Of a DNA stretch of 33,876 nucleotides, positions 10,344 to 19,200 are shown piece by piece. The DNA is from Candidatus Parcubacteria bacterium. Lineage in GTDB: Bacteria; Patescibacteriota; Minisyncoccia; Phycocordibacterales; CALRHW01. The DNA is taken from positions 1 to 33,876 of the forward strand of contig SICJ01000003.1 of NCBI GenBank assembly GCA_009691505.1. The letters are read 5' to 3'. A program made the position numbers and the translations under genes. The notes under the pieces are model-generated. The model did not search any database. It was not told the DNA's origin and saw only the letters and a list, made by a program, of their open reading frames with translations. Numbering within the stretch: position 1 is the stretch's first letter; each line of letters starts with the position of its first letter.

Positions 10344-11681
10344 TCATTGCGTTGTTACTTTAAAACTAATTTTACTCGTTTTGCTCGGAAAAGACATGTT
10401 CCAAAAAGGCGTAATGTTTGCTTTGGCACTTGCGATGGCAGGATACGAAGAAATGACTGAGCCGAGCTCTTTTTTTGATTTTCCCACCAAATTTTTCTTT
10501 ATTTGTTCTTGATCAAAAATCCATACAAAGTGTGCTTGTCCTTTTAAAATAAAAGGTATGTCTTTGTCGCCAGAAATAGGCAAGGCTACATTTGGTGGTA
10601 AGACAAATTCTAAGTCTGAAAGATTTGAAACATACACCTCACCTTCTTTTGAAGACAGTTTTGTGTTTGAAGCGAGCTCTCTATTTAAAACATTTTCATC
10701 TAAAATAATTCCGCTTATTGTTCCTTTTTGATTTACCGTAACAGAAGTGTCTTTAGTGTCTGTCTGAGGTGCTGATTCAAATGTAAAAAAAGTTGCGTTT
10801 GGATAAAGAATAAAGTTGTCTGGGATTTGCGATTTTACTTCTATTATAAGCTGGTCTTTTAATTGTGCTTTTAATTCGTCCTCTGTTTTTGAAAGTGTAC
10901 TTGATGTTATTTTTTTAACTTTCCCAGAAAAACCTCCTTGCATCGGCGTGTCGGAACGAGCAAAAATATTGGTAAATTTTGGATCACCTTTAAATCCCGG
11001 TATGGTGAAGTCAGAAAGTGGAATGTTATAATCTGTGCCCGCTTTTTCCGCGGTAACTGTTGCGGTGATGCTTCCTGCTACTATTTCGCCAGCTTTTGTG
11101 CTGTAACCGGGGACAATCACTGCACTGTCTATTTTATATATGAGTCCAGACGAAGTCTGAAAACGCGTTCCAGTGATAAGTCTTTGAGTTGTTTTACTAT
11201 TTTTATTAAAAATAACTATTCTTCCGCTCGCTTTTTTATCTATTTGCTCTTCATCTTTTGCTTCTACCGTTTTTCCTAGAACTTTTGAAAGTGTAACTGT
11301 TTGAAAACCAAGATCGAGCGACTCTGGAGATTTTTTTGCCACAAGTGGCGCTTTTATATCTACTGTTTGCGTTTTTGTTGTGATTTCAACCTCTGCACTT
11401 ACAAAAAGAAAGGAGAAAACAAAACCGACAACAAGTAGACACAGCACACCCGTAATCCAAACACTTTTGTGTGGAAACTTACCTTGGGTTTTTTGAGACG
11501 GAGAAAAATAATTGTCATGCGCTGGTTCTATATTTTTTTTCAGCGGTTTTCTACTATCAAGTACAATAATGTCTTCTGTAGAAGTGTGCGTACCCCCACC
11601 GCGTCTTTTCCTAGATAGTGGAATATTTCTTATTGATTTATTTTCTGGAGGTAAAACATCTTGTAAAATTTTCTTTGCCAT
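10344..11681 (-). CDS. Single-pass membrane protein with baseplate-J-like beta domain
   Basis: Cytoplasmic basic N-terminus, TM VWITGVLCLLVVGFVFSFLFV, then TGTRFQTSSGLIYKIDSAVIVPGYSTKAGEIVAGSITATVTAEKAGTDYNIP. Confidence 0.55.
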   Translation of the reverse strand: MAKKILQDVLPPENKSIRNIPLSRKRRGGGTHTSTEDIIVLDSRKPLKKNIEPAHDNYFSPSQKTQGKFPHKSVWITGVLCLLVVGFVFSFLFVSAEVEITTKTQTVDIKAPLVAKKSPESLDLGFQTVTLSKVLGKTVEAKDEEQIDKKASGRIVIFNKNSKTTQRLITGTRFQTSSGLIYKIDSAVIVPGYSTKAGEIVAGSITATVTAEKAGTDYNIPLSDFTIPGFKGDPKFTNIFARSDTPMQGGFSGKVKKITSSTLSKTEDELKAQLKDQLIIEVKSQIPDNFILYPNATFFTFESAPQTDTKDTSVTVNQKGTISGIILDENVLNRELASNTKLSSKEGEVYVSNLSDLEFVLPPNVALPISGDKDIPFILKGQAHFVWIFDQEQIKKNLVGKSKKELGSVISSYPAIASAKANITPFWNMSFPSKTSKISFKVTTQ

Positions 11682-11721
11682 ATTAAATATTAGTATACAC
11701 TAAAAAATATTATTTGAAATA

Positions 11722-12936
11722 TTATTCATTGAACAACTTGTTGAAAAAGATACTTTCAAGCGCGAGAAACGGATCTCTGTCAGACTGCGCGTCAAACTCT
11801 ACAAACTGCGAAAGTTTTTCTTCATCTAAAAGAACCACTGGTATCGCTTGAAAATCTGCACTATTTTTTTGAGCGAGAGAAAGATTTTTTTTTATGGTGG
11901 AAATAAAAAGTGGCGCGACGTCGCTATCTACTGTGACAAATATTTTAGACGGTGTAGAACCTTTTGCAACATCTGAAAACGCTTTGAAAAAAAGGTCGCT
12001 CCATTCTCTAGAAACTCTTGCGCTCGCACTAGCCACAGATTTTGCACTTGCTTCTTCTATATGTCCGCGCGAATTCATTTTTATATAAGACAAAGCAATC
12101 TCTGGTAATACTTTGAGTTCTTCCGCTACTTGTTTTATAAGATGATTACGACCAAAAGGAAAAGATGTCGTTTCCATCAGTACGTGTTTTTCTACAGATG
12201 AAATGTCGGTGACTTCAGAGGAAATATCCATAAATACGTAGTCAGATTCATTTGAAAAAATATCACCAATAACGCTGTATTCTACTAAAGAAAAAGAAAA
12301 AAGTGCCAGATTTTTTGAATAAAAATATTTTCCAACGATATGCTCTATAGAAGTAGCGATTTCTTTTGAAATAAAACTAAGGAAAATCGCCAGCTCTATT
12401 TGGCGAGCGTTCTTTTGATATGGGTCTGTGGTATTGTAACCGTTTAATTTTGTCTGGATAATCCTTTTTTCCAAAATTTCAATATCTTTTTTTGACAGAG
12501 CACCTATTTTTCTCTCAGTAACTTCTTTTGTAAAAAGATCCACTTCGTGTTTAAGGAGAGAATCTATAAAATTTCTATTTATGAAAATAGGCTCATTATT
12601 TTCTATTTTAAGTATTTTTGTTTTTGAGATATACCAAGGTGAAGACAATACACAAAAAGTCTGTCTAACTTTTTCCTTTTCCAAGCCAAGCTTACGCATG
12701 TGTTCAAGTCCTTCTTTGGCAACACAAGCGAGTGTTTCTTCTAAAATTTTTAAAGCTAATGCAGATAATTTATTTTTAAATACTTTTTCTGAGATTGCGA
12801 GCGGAAGCCTTTTTGAGTAAATAAGTCTAGGAGCATTATTTGTTTTAAAAAGCACAAGAGCGGCAGCGACGCTTCCGTTGCCAAAATCAATAACCAAATT
12901 TACTTCTTGTTCTAATTTTTCTTTAAAAAAAGACAT
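11722..12936 (-). CDS. Divergent PilM/FtsA-like actin-fold protein
   Basis: VNLVIDFGNGSVAAALV N-terminus and VFMDISSEVTDISSVEKHVLMETTSFPFGRNHLIKQVAEEL resembling actin-fold phosphate motifs. Confidence 0.5.
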   Translation of the reverse strand: MSFFKEKLEQEVNLVIDFGNGSVAAALVLFKTNNAPRLIYSKRLPLAISEKVFKNKLSALALKILEETLACVAKEGLEHMRKLGLEKEKVRQTFCVLSSPWYISKTKILKIENNEPIFINRNFIDSLLKHEVDLFTKEVTERKIGALSKKDIEILEKRIIQTKLNGYNTTDPYQKNARQIELAIFLSFISKEIATSIEHIVGKYFYSKNLALFSFSLVEYSVIGDIFSNESDYVFMDISSEVTDISSVEKHVLMETTSFPFGRNHLIKQVAEELKVLPEIALSYIKMNSRGHIEEASAKSVASASARVSREWSDLFFKAFSDVAKGSTPSKIFVTVDSDVAPLFISTIKKNLSLAQKNSADFQAIPVVLLDEEKLSQFVEFDAQSDRDPFLALESIFFNKLFNE

Positions 12937-12952
12937 TGCTCTTTTATTATAC

Positions 12953-14746
12953 CTAAATGATTGCTTTTATTCTACGTACTCCTGCGGAAACTGCTTCTTC
13001 TTTTATTATTTTAAAGTGCCCAAGCTCTGAGGTATTTTGCACGTGCGGTCCGCCACAAAATTCTTTTGAATAAGCATTCTCTAACTCGTCGCCGATGAAA
13101 TAAATACTTACTTCGTCGCCGTATTTTTCGCCAAAAAGATGTCGCGCGCCGGTTTTTTCTGCTTGTGCTTTTGGTAGCACGACTTTATTTACTGGGATTT
13201 TTGCGCTTATTTTTTCATTTACAATATCTTCCACTTTCGTTTTTTCTTCGTCTGTCATTTTTTGCGTATGAGAAAAATCAAAACGTAAACGCTCTGGCGT
13301 TATATTTGAACCTTTTTGCTCTACATGCTCGCCGAGTACATCATGAAGTGCTTGATGAAGAAGATGAGTCGCTGTATGAAGTCGCACCGACATTTCGTCT
13401 GTACTAGCAAGTCCACCCTTAAATTTTTGCTCAGCTCCTGCGCGAGAAAGATTTTGATGATTTTTTTGTTCTTCTAAAAATTCGCCAATATTTACTGACA
13501 TATTATTTTCACGAGCAAAATCTATAGTCATTTCAATCGGAAAACCCATTACAGAAGAAAGGTGGAAAGCGTCTTTTCCAGAAATCTCTTTTTTAAAAGT
13601 AGCGAGAATTTTTAATCCTTGAGGAAATATTTTTTTAAACTTTTCTACTTCTTCATTTATCGTCTTTTCTATCGTTTCAACTTTATTTTGAATTTCGGGA
13701 TACGTTTGAATATATGTTTCCGCTACAGACGCAACAAAATCATGCACGACCTCAGGAGAAATATCTTTTTTGTCAGTATGGAAAATCGCTCGACGAAGAA
13801 GTCGCCTGAGCACGTATCCTCTGTCTGTGTTGGACGGGACAACTCCATCACCTATAATAAAAATAGAAGTGCGGACATGGTCGGTGATTATTTTTTGCGA
13901 TTTATTTTCGCTTGCAATTTTGCCCGCAAGTTTCATCAAGTCCGCAAATAAATCTATCTCAAAAAAGTCGCGGGTATTTTGCATTACCATTGAAAGTCGC
14001 TCCAAGCCCGCGCCAGTGTCCACGTTTCTCTGCGAAAGTTTACCGACCACTTTTCCATCGCGCTTTTCATATTCCATAAAAACGTCATTCCATATTTCCA
14101 CAATCTGTTGTGATTTATTTTCAACTAAAAAATCTGTTTTGGACATTCCGTCGGTCAAAGTGCCTGTTAAATCATAAAACATTTCTGTATCTGGACCACA
14201 AGGGCCATTGTCACCAGCGCTCCACCAATTGTCCTCAGCGGACATAAAATAAATTCTCTCGCCTGCGACGCCAGCCTGCGCAAAAATATTTTTCCAAATC
14301 TCAAAAGACTCATCATCACGCGGGGCATTATCATCACCCTCAAAAACAGTAACGTAAAGTCGGCGTGGATCTAAACCAAGCCCGCTTTCTTTTGATGTTA
14401 AAAATTCAAAACTCCATTCTATCGCCTCTTTTTTGAAATAATCTCCGAAAGACCAATTGCCGAGCATTTCAAAAAAAGTAGCGTGTGTGTTGTCACCCAC
14501 GTCATCTATATCTACAGTCCGCAAACATTTTTGAACACTTGCGACACGAGTGCCAGATGGATGTTTTTTGCCTAAAAGATAAGGAATGAGCGGTTGCATT
14601 CCAGCGGAATTAAAAAGAGTTGCATCTGTGACACCTTTTTCGTCAGACGTGACAATAGAAACAGAGGGCAAAATAGCGTGCTTTTTACTCTCAAAAAACT
14701 CTTTAAATTTACGACGGATTTCCTGTGCTGTCATTTGTGATTGCAT
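12953..14746 (-). CDS. alaS: Alanyl-tRNA synthetase, short form without C-Ala domain
   Basis: 597 aa; FFESKKHAILPSVS, FNSAGMQPLIPYLLG, editing-site HTATHLLHQAL and FCGGPHVQNTSELG; ends directly after the editing domain. Confidence 0.95.
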   Translation of the reverse strand: MQSQMTAQEIRRKFKEFFESKKHAILPSVSIVTSDEKGVTDATLFNSAGMQPLIPYLLGKKHPSGTRVASVQKCLRTVDIDDVGDNTHATFFEMLGNWSFGDYFKKEAIEWSFEFLTSKESGLGLDPRRLYVTVFEGDDNAPRDDESFEIWKNIFAQAGVAGERIYFMSAEDNWWSAGDNGPCGPDTEMFYDLTGTLTDGMSKTDFLVENKSQQIVEIWNDVFMEYEKRDGKVVGKLSQRNVDTGAGLERLSMVMQNTRDFFEIDLFADLMKLAGKIASENKSQKIITDHVRTSIFIIGDGVVPSNTDRGYVLRRLLRRAIFHTDKKDISPEVVHDFVASVAETYIQTYPEIQNKVETIEKTINEEVEKFKKIFPQGLKILATFKKEISGKDAFHLSSVMGFPIEMTIDFARENNMSVNIGEFLEEQKNHQNLSRAGAEQKFKGGLASTDEMSVRLHTATHLLHQALHDVLGEHVEQKGSNITPERLRFDFSHTQKMTDEEKTKVEDIVNEKISAKIPVNKVVLPKAQAEKTGARHLFGEKYGDEVSIYFIGDELENAYSKEFCGGPHVQNTSELGHFKIIKEEAVSAGVRRIKAII

Positions 14747-14786
14747 AAAGTTTACTATATCGTTTTTTGCGTCTATTTACAAAAAA

Positions 14787-15638
14787 TTACAAAAGACTTA
14801 TTTCTGTTATGACCTCATCTTTTTCTGTTTGACTCAAACCCATGTCGTCCAGAAGCTCTTTTTTTTCAAGTAAGGTTTTACAAAGCACTACGTTTTGAGA
14901 AATAAGTGTTTTTATGTGTGATTGGCTGAGCGTTTTTAAGCAAGTGATAGGATGAAGCTCCGAATCTTCTATCATGTTTTGCAAATTGCCTTTGAATGGA
15001 TAATTCCAGCCCACCATGTGAATACCGTTGCACATTCCATATTGAATAGCAGTGTTTGTAAATTTTGTATTTGTAATGAGCCAGCCTTCGTCTAATTTTC
15101 GCGGCGTGCCGTACTGCGTAAATTCTTTTCCTGAAAGATCTTCAAATCGCGCTTTTACATAAAGTGCTACTTTTAAATCACTCCGCGAGCCGGGCTCGTT
15201 GTGAAATTTTGCTTCACACATTATGAGTTTATTTTCATTGTATGCAACGACATCTACTTCATGCTCTACACAATTACCCATAATATGCTGATTAGTAAGT
15301 ACGCTATATCCCTTACTTTTAAAAATTTCGGCGATGAAATCTTCAAACGGAAACCCTGTCGGGCCAAGATCCATTATTGCTCGCTTTAGTGAATAGCGTA
15401 TCGCAGTTGGTCTTTCAAATTTTTTAAGTAAAGTAAAAGCGTGAGAATATATTTGCGTGGTACTCATTCCTTCGGCAACCTCGCCCTCTATGTGTTTTGT
15501 TATGAGTTCTCCTGTGTGAGCTGACGCGCCAGATTTTATAAGCGATTGTAAAAGTTTTTCTCTATTGAAATCTTCTTTTTTGCCGTCAGATTTTATTATT
15601 TTAATTTTAGGTATTTTGTCTTCCATTTTGTTTTCCAT
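14787..15638 (-). CDS. ATP-cone domain fused to Mrr-like PD-(D/E)xK endonuclease domain
   Basis: 283 aa; ATP-cone-like KIIKSDGKKEDFNREKLLQSLIKSG...; nuclease-like EHEVDVVAYNENKLIMCEAKFHN. Confidence 0.7.
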   Translation of the reverse strand: MENKMEDKIPKIKIIKSDGKKEDFNREKLLQSLIKSGASAHTGELITKHIEGEVAEGMSTTQIYSHAFTLLKKFERPTAIRYSLKRAIMDLGPTGFPFEDFIAEIFKSKGYSVLTNQHIMGNCVEHEVDVVAYNENKLIMCEAKFHNEPGSRSDLKVALYVKARFEDLSGKEFTQYGTPRKLDEGWLITNTKFTNTAIQYGMCNGIHMVGWNYPFKGNLQNMIEDSELHPITCLKTLSQSHIKTLISQNVVLCKTLLEKKELLDDMGLSQTEKDEVITEISLL

Positions 15639-15642
15639 TTTT

Positions 15643-16629
15643 TTAATTTAAATATAATGCCCGATTTTTTTTGTGTTCGTCAAACGTGGTCGCATAATAT
15701 ATTATACCGTCTTTACCAGAAAGAAAATAAAAATAAGGTGTATCTTTTGGACTAAGTGCAGCTAAAAGCGAGTCAAAACCCGGATTTGAAATCGGTGTCG
15801 GCGGAAAACCTTTATATTTGTAGGTATTATATGGAGAGTCTATCTCAAGGTCGGACAGAGTGAGCTCTTCGGTTGTTTTGCCGTTTATATATTGAAAGGT
15901 TACATCCACCTGAAGTGGCATACCGATCTTTATTCTTTTCCACAAAATTCCAGATATGATTTCACGCGTTTCCGTGGTACGCGCCTCTTCTTCAAGAATA
16001 GAAGCCATGGTGACTATCTCATCAAGCGGTTTGCCAAAAGTTTTTATCTTTTCATTTAGCTTTGCGATTTTTTTATCAAAATTTTTTTCCATTAAACTTA
16101 ACACGTCACTTTCGGTTGCATTTTGAAGAAAAAAGTATGTATCAGGAAAAAGATAGCCCTCTTTTGCTAGTGCTAAAAAGTTTTCTGAATTAAATTTGAT
16201 GAGCTCTTTTTCAAAAAGCGACGCCATCTCAAAAATATTTAACCCCTCAAAAATAGTGATTTTTATTGGCAGTAAGCCGTACTCTGCTTTGGTCAAGCGA
16301 CTTGCCACTCCATAAGCACTTATTGGTTTTTCAAAAGAATAATCCCCTGCTTTGATGCCATTTTCGCGTCCAAGCATTATTACTAGATTTTTAAATAAAA
16401 AAGGTGAACTAATAATATGTGCATCTGTAAGTGAGTTTGCTACAGATGAGACAGATTGACCTTTTTCTACTGAAAAAATAATCTCCGACGGAAAAGTGCT
16501 AGGTGCTCGCCATAAAAAAAGATGCACATAAGGTACAGTAAAAATTAAAATAAATATAAAACACCTAGAAAAAACAGGATGGGTCTCTAAAAATATAAAG
16601 AAACGTGATTTGGGTAATTTGGGTTCCAT
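15643..16629 (-). CDS. mltG: Endolytic transglycosylase MltG (YceG-like)
   Basis: N-terminal TM; VEKGQSVSSVANSL; ASILEEEARTTETREIISGILWKRIKIGMPLQVDVTFQY; SPYNTYKYKGFPPTPISNPG. Confidence 0.9.
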   Translation of the reverse strand: MEPKLPKSRFFIFLETHPVFSRCFIFILIFTVPYVHLFLWRAPSTFPSEIIFSVEKGQSVSSVANSLTDAHIISSPFLFKNLVIMLGRENGIKAGDYSFEKPISAYGVASRLTKAEYGLLPIKITIFEGLNIFEMASLFEKELIKFNSENFLALAKEGYLFPDTYFFLQNATESDVLSLMEKNFDKKIAKLNEKIKTFGKPLDEIVTMASILEEEARTTETREIISGILWKRIKIGMPLQVDVTFQYINGKTTEELTLSDLEIDSPYNTYKYKGFPPTPISNPGFDSLLAALSPKDTPYFYFLSGKDGIIYYATTFDEHKKNRALYLN

Positions 16630-16638
16630 GTCTGTATT

Positions 16639-17910
16639 TTAAACAGGAAGATTTGGTGGTGCTTCGCCTTTCTTTGACATAGATTTTTGAAGAGTCGGAG
16701 TGGAAGCGACACTTCCAGGAAAATGAAATATGGTCGCAAGCTCTTCTGTATTCATAATTATAGTTTTTTGTAAATAATTTTTATATGGAGTATGAAAAAA
16801 TGAACGACGTTTATAGGCATCAAGCATTTTTACCTCGCGGTCAGTTCTCTTTATTCTTCTTCCAATACCACCGAGACCAATCCAGTCCTGCCAAGGATAA
16901 TCAAAATCAGTAAATTTCCCCAGTTTAAAACCATTTAAAGTTTCAGAACCATATTGTTTAAAACTCCCAATAAGCCCAGTGATACCGATACCGTCAAAAG
17001 CTTCTGGTTTTGCAATATAAAATCCTCGTATCCCCACCTCAAACGGAAGTTTGGACATACAACGTTCCAGAGCATTTATCACCTCATCTTCTTGTTTTGT
17101 GGGTCTACGAAATTTTGCGCCTGTCTCGTCGTCTCCACCTTCAGCTTTTAGTTTATTAATAAGTTTTTTTACTTCAGCTTCTCCAGCGTCTTTCCAAAAT
17201 GGTTTTTTATATAAGCGACCGTCCTCAAGCCCTTCCTTTTTATGACCTTGAATAAGAATCTGAATCCATACTTGCTCACCCTTTTTAAGTGATCCTAAAA
17301 ATTCAAGTACAGACGTCATAGGATCAATCTTAAACTCTTCGTCTGGATTTTTATCTAAACCATAATCAACATAAGTTTTAATAGGATAGACATCTGGTTT
17401 TGTAAATTTAAAATATGTCGCCCAAAAAGGTGGTGGGTCTGAAGATTTCAACTTTCCAGGATGAAACACCGTTTTTGTGTAGTCTTCTGATTCGTGAATT
17501 TCTACTCCGGGATATTGAGCGTAGACTTGTGATTCTAGTAAACGTCTGTATTTTGGTCTTGTCCAAATATAAAACTTTACTTGCCCCTCTATAGACACGA
17601 GCTCTAGAGAAAACCATGGCTTCGTTTTCCCTCTCATATAAGTATCAAGATATGAATTTGAACCCTTTTGCCACAACGCCGTCAAAACAAGCTCCATAGC
17701 AAGTGGTGATTTTGTAATTTCTTTTGGGAGCTTCATTTCAAGGAGCACTCCTCCTTCTTTGTTAATATTTTTAGTAACAATATAATCCAACCAAATATTA
17801 AGAAAAGCGATAAATAAAAGTATTGGAAACCATAAAGGTAAATATGTATACAGAATATGTAATACTGTTCCGAGTATGTCAGAATTTAAATCAGAAAAAA
17901 AACTGTTCAT
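16639..17910 (-). CDS. Conserved membrane-anchored protein of unknown function (CPR-type)
   Basis: 423 aa with one N-terminal hydrophobic segment; long ORF in co-directional cluster; family not identified with certainty. Confidence 0.6.
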   Translation of the reverse strand: MNSFFSDLNSDILGTVLHILYTYLPLWFPILLFIAFLNIWLDYIVTKNINKEGGVLLEMKLPKEITKSPLAMELVLTALWQKGSNSYLDTYMRGKTKPWFSLELVSIEGQVKFYIWTRPKYRRLLESQVYAQYPGVEIHESEDYTKTVFHPGKLKSSDPPPFWATYFKFTKPDVYPIKTYVDYGLDKNPDEEFKIDPMTSVLEFLGSLKKGEQVWIQILIQGHKKEGLEDGRLYKKPFWKDAGEAEVKKLINKLKAEGGDDETGAKFRRPTKQEDEVINALERCMSKLPFEVGIRGFYIAKPEAFDGIGITGLIGSFKQYGSETLNGFKLGKFTDFDYPWQDWIGLGGIGRRIKRTDREVKMLDAYKRRSFFHTPYKNYLQKTIIMNTEELATIFHFPGSVASTPTLQKSMSKKGEAPPNLPV

Positions 17911-17953
17911 TGCCTATTATTTTAGCACAATTTAAAAAAGAAGTGGATAACCA

Positions 17954-18070
17954 CGTAACAAATAAAAATAACCTTTAGAAAGACTCGCACAGGCGCGTCG
18001 GCGCCGAGCGGAGCAGAAATCTGAGCAGGGATTTACGCGTGCTTTCCAAAGGTTGTTTTTATTTGTTACG
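17954..18070. repeat. 29-bp inverted repeat (27/29) flanking a 59-nt GC-rich core
   Basis: Arm 17954-17982 cgtaacaaataaaaataacctttagaaag versus reverse complement of 18042-18070 cgtaacaaataaaaacaacctttggaaag. Confidence 0.9.
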
Positions 18071-19106
18071 CAATACCATACTTATTTTGCTTGTCTTTTT
18101 TGAAATGTTTTGGATTTTGTAGGTTTACGAGAATCGTGTTTTCTTTTACATATCTTTCTTTTAAAACTCTATCTATCACCTGCTCTTTTGTAAGCGGACC
18201 TTCTTTTTCTAAAATTTTTCGTATGACATCTTTTACTACACCACTCATATATCCCCATTCTGCAAGAGCATAAAGACCTCTTCCTACAAGCACAAATCGT
18301 GGGTCTTTTATGAGCTCGTTGTGAGTCGTCGCTACGTGAGCTTTCTTTTCGAAAATCTTTTCAATTGAGCTGGCAACTTCGCGGAAATGTATTGGTGAAC
18401 CATGTTTACGAATAACAAGAAAAGCATAATCACGCATACCTTTCGCGTTGATGTTTGAAGATTTTGATTTTCCCCATTCACCTAGAGAATTTTTACCAAT
18501 CTTTTTTGAAAGTGAAAGCCAACGTCGCACAACTTCGTCATTTTTATAATCTTCTGATACTTCTTTTAGATGGTCAAGAAACGCAGAAATCATATCGCCT
18601 TCTGGCACGATATCGTCATCTTTTAGATTTGAGTAAAGTTTTCGTAGAGATTCATGCACGCGGTCGGCGAGTTTTCCATCAATATACCATCGATGTTTAA
18701 ACTCATCATCTTCTTTTTCTTTTTTAAATTCTTCACCGACAACGAGCAGGAAAAGTGCGTTATTTTGTGTAGTTTTATCTTTTGAAATGTGATTTAAAAT
18801 ATCCTGTTCTCCGATAACACTTCCCAATTTTGAAATATAAGCTTTTAAATCATCAAAGGCTTTTTTTTCTTTTGCATACTCTTTTGATTTTCTAATATTT
18901 GCGAGCGAATAGTTTTCAATCTGACGCACTCGCTCACGAGTAATACCGTATTTTTTTCCGATAGATTCAAGAGTCATTTTGTTTTGATTTGTACCCAAAC
19001 CATAACGACTCACGATGACATCTTTTGCACGGTTTGCTAAAACAGAAAGCAATCTTTTTGTTACTTGCTTTGGGTTAACCAAAATTCCTTTAGTGTTTTC
19101 TGTCAT
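18066..19106 (-). CDS. Sigma-70 region 4-like plus HARE-HTH regulator
   Basis: MTLESIGKKYGITRERVRQIENYSLANIRKS (region 4) followed by HARE-like GMRDYAFLVIRKHGSPIHFREVASSIEKIF; no sigma region 2. Confidence 0.7.
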   Translation of the reverse strand: MTENTKGILVNPKQVTKRLLSVLANRAKDVIVSRYGLGTNQNKMTLESIGKKYGITRERVRQIENYSLANIRKSKEYAKEKKAFDDLKAYISKLGSVIGEQDILNHISKDKTTQNNALFLLVVGEEFKKEKEDDEFKHRWYIDGKLADRVHESLRKLYSNLKDDDIVPEGDMISAFLDHLKEVSEDYKNDEVVRRWLSLSKKIGKNSLGEWGKSKSSNINAKGMRDYAFLVIRKHGSPIHFREVASSIEKIFEKKAHVATTHNELIKDPRFVLVGRGLYALAEWGYMSGVVKDVIRKILEKEGPLTKEQVIDRVLKERYVKENTILVNLQNPKHFKKDKQNKYGIA

Positions 19107-19157
19107 ATTTTTATTGTGATTTCTAAATATTATTTATACTACTCATTTGTATCACTA

Positions 19158-19186
19158 TTATTAATTCAAGTCAACAAACTTGTCAA
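19158..19186 (-). promoter_or_regulatory. Sigma70-like promoter upstream of sigma4-HARE gene
   Basis: Minus strand TTGACA-N17-TAATAA. Confidence 0.5.
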
Positions 19187-19200
19187 GCCCACAGAAAAAC

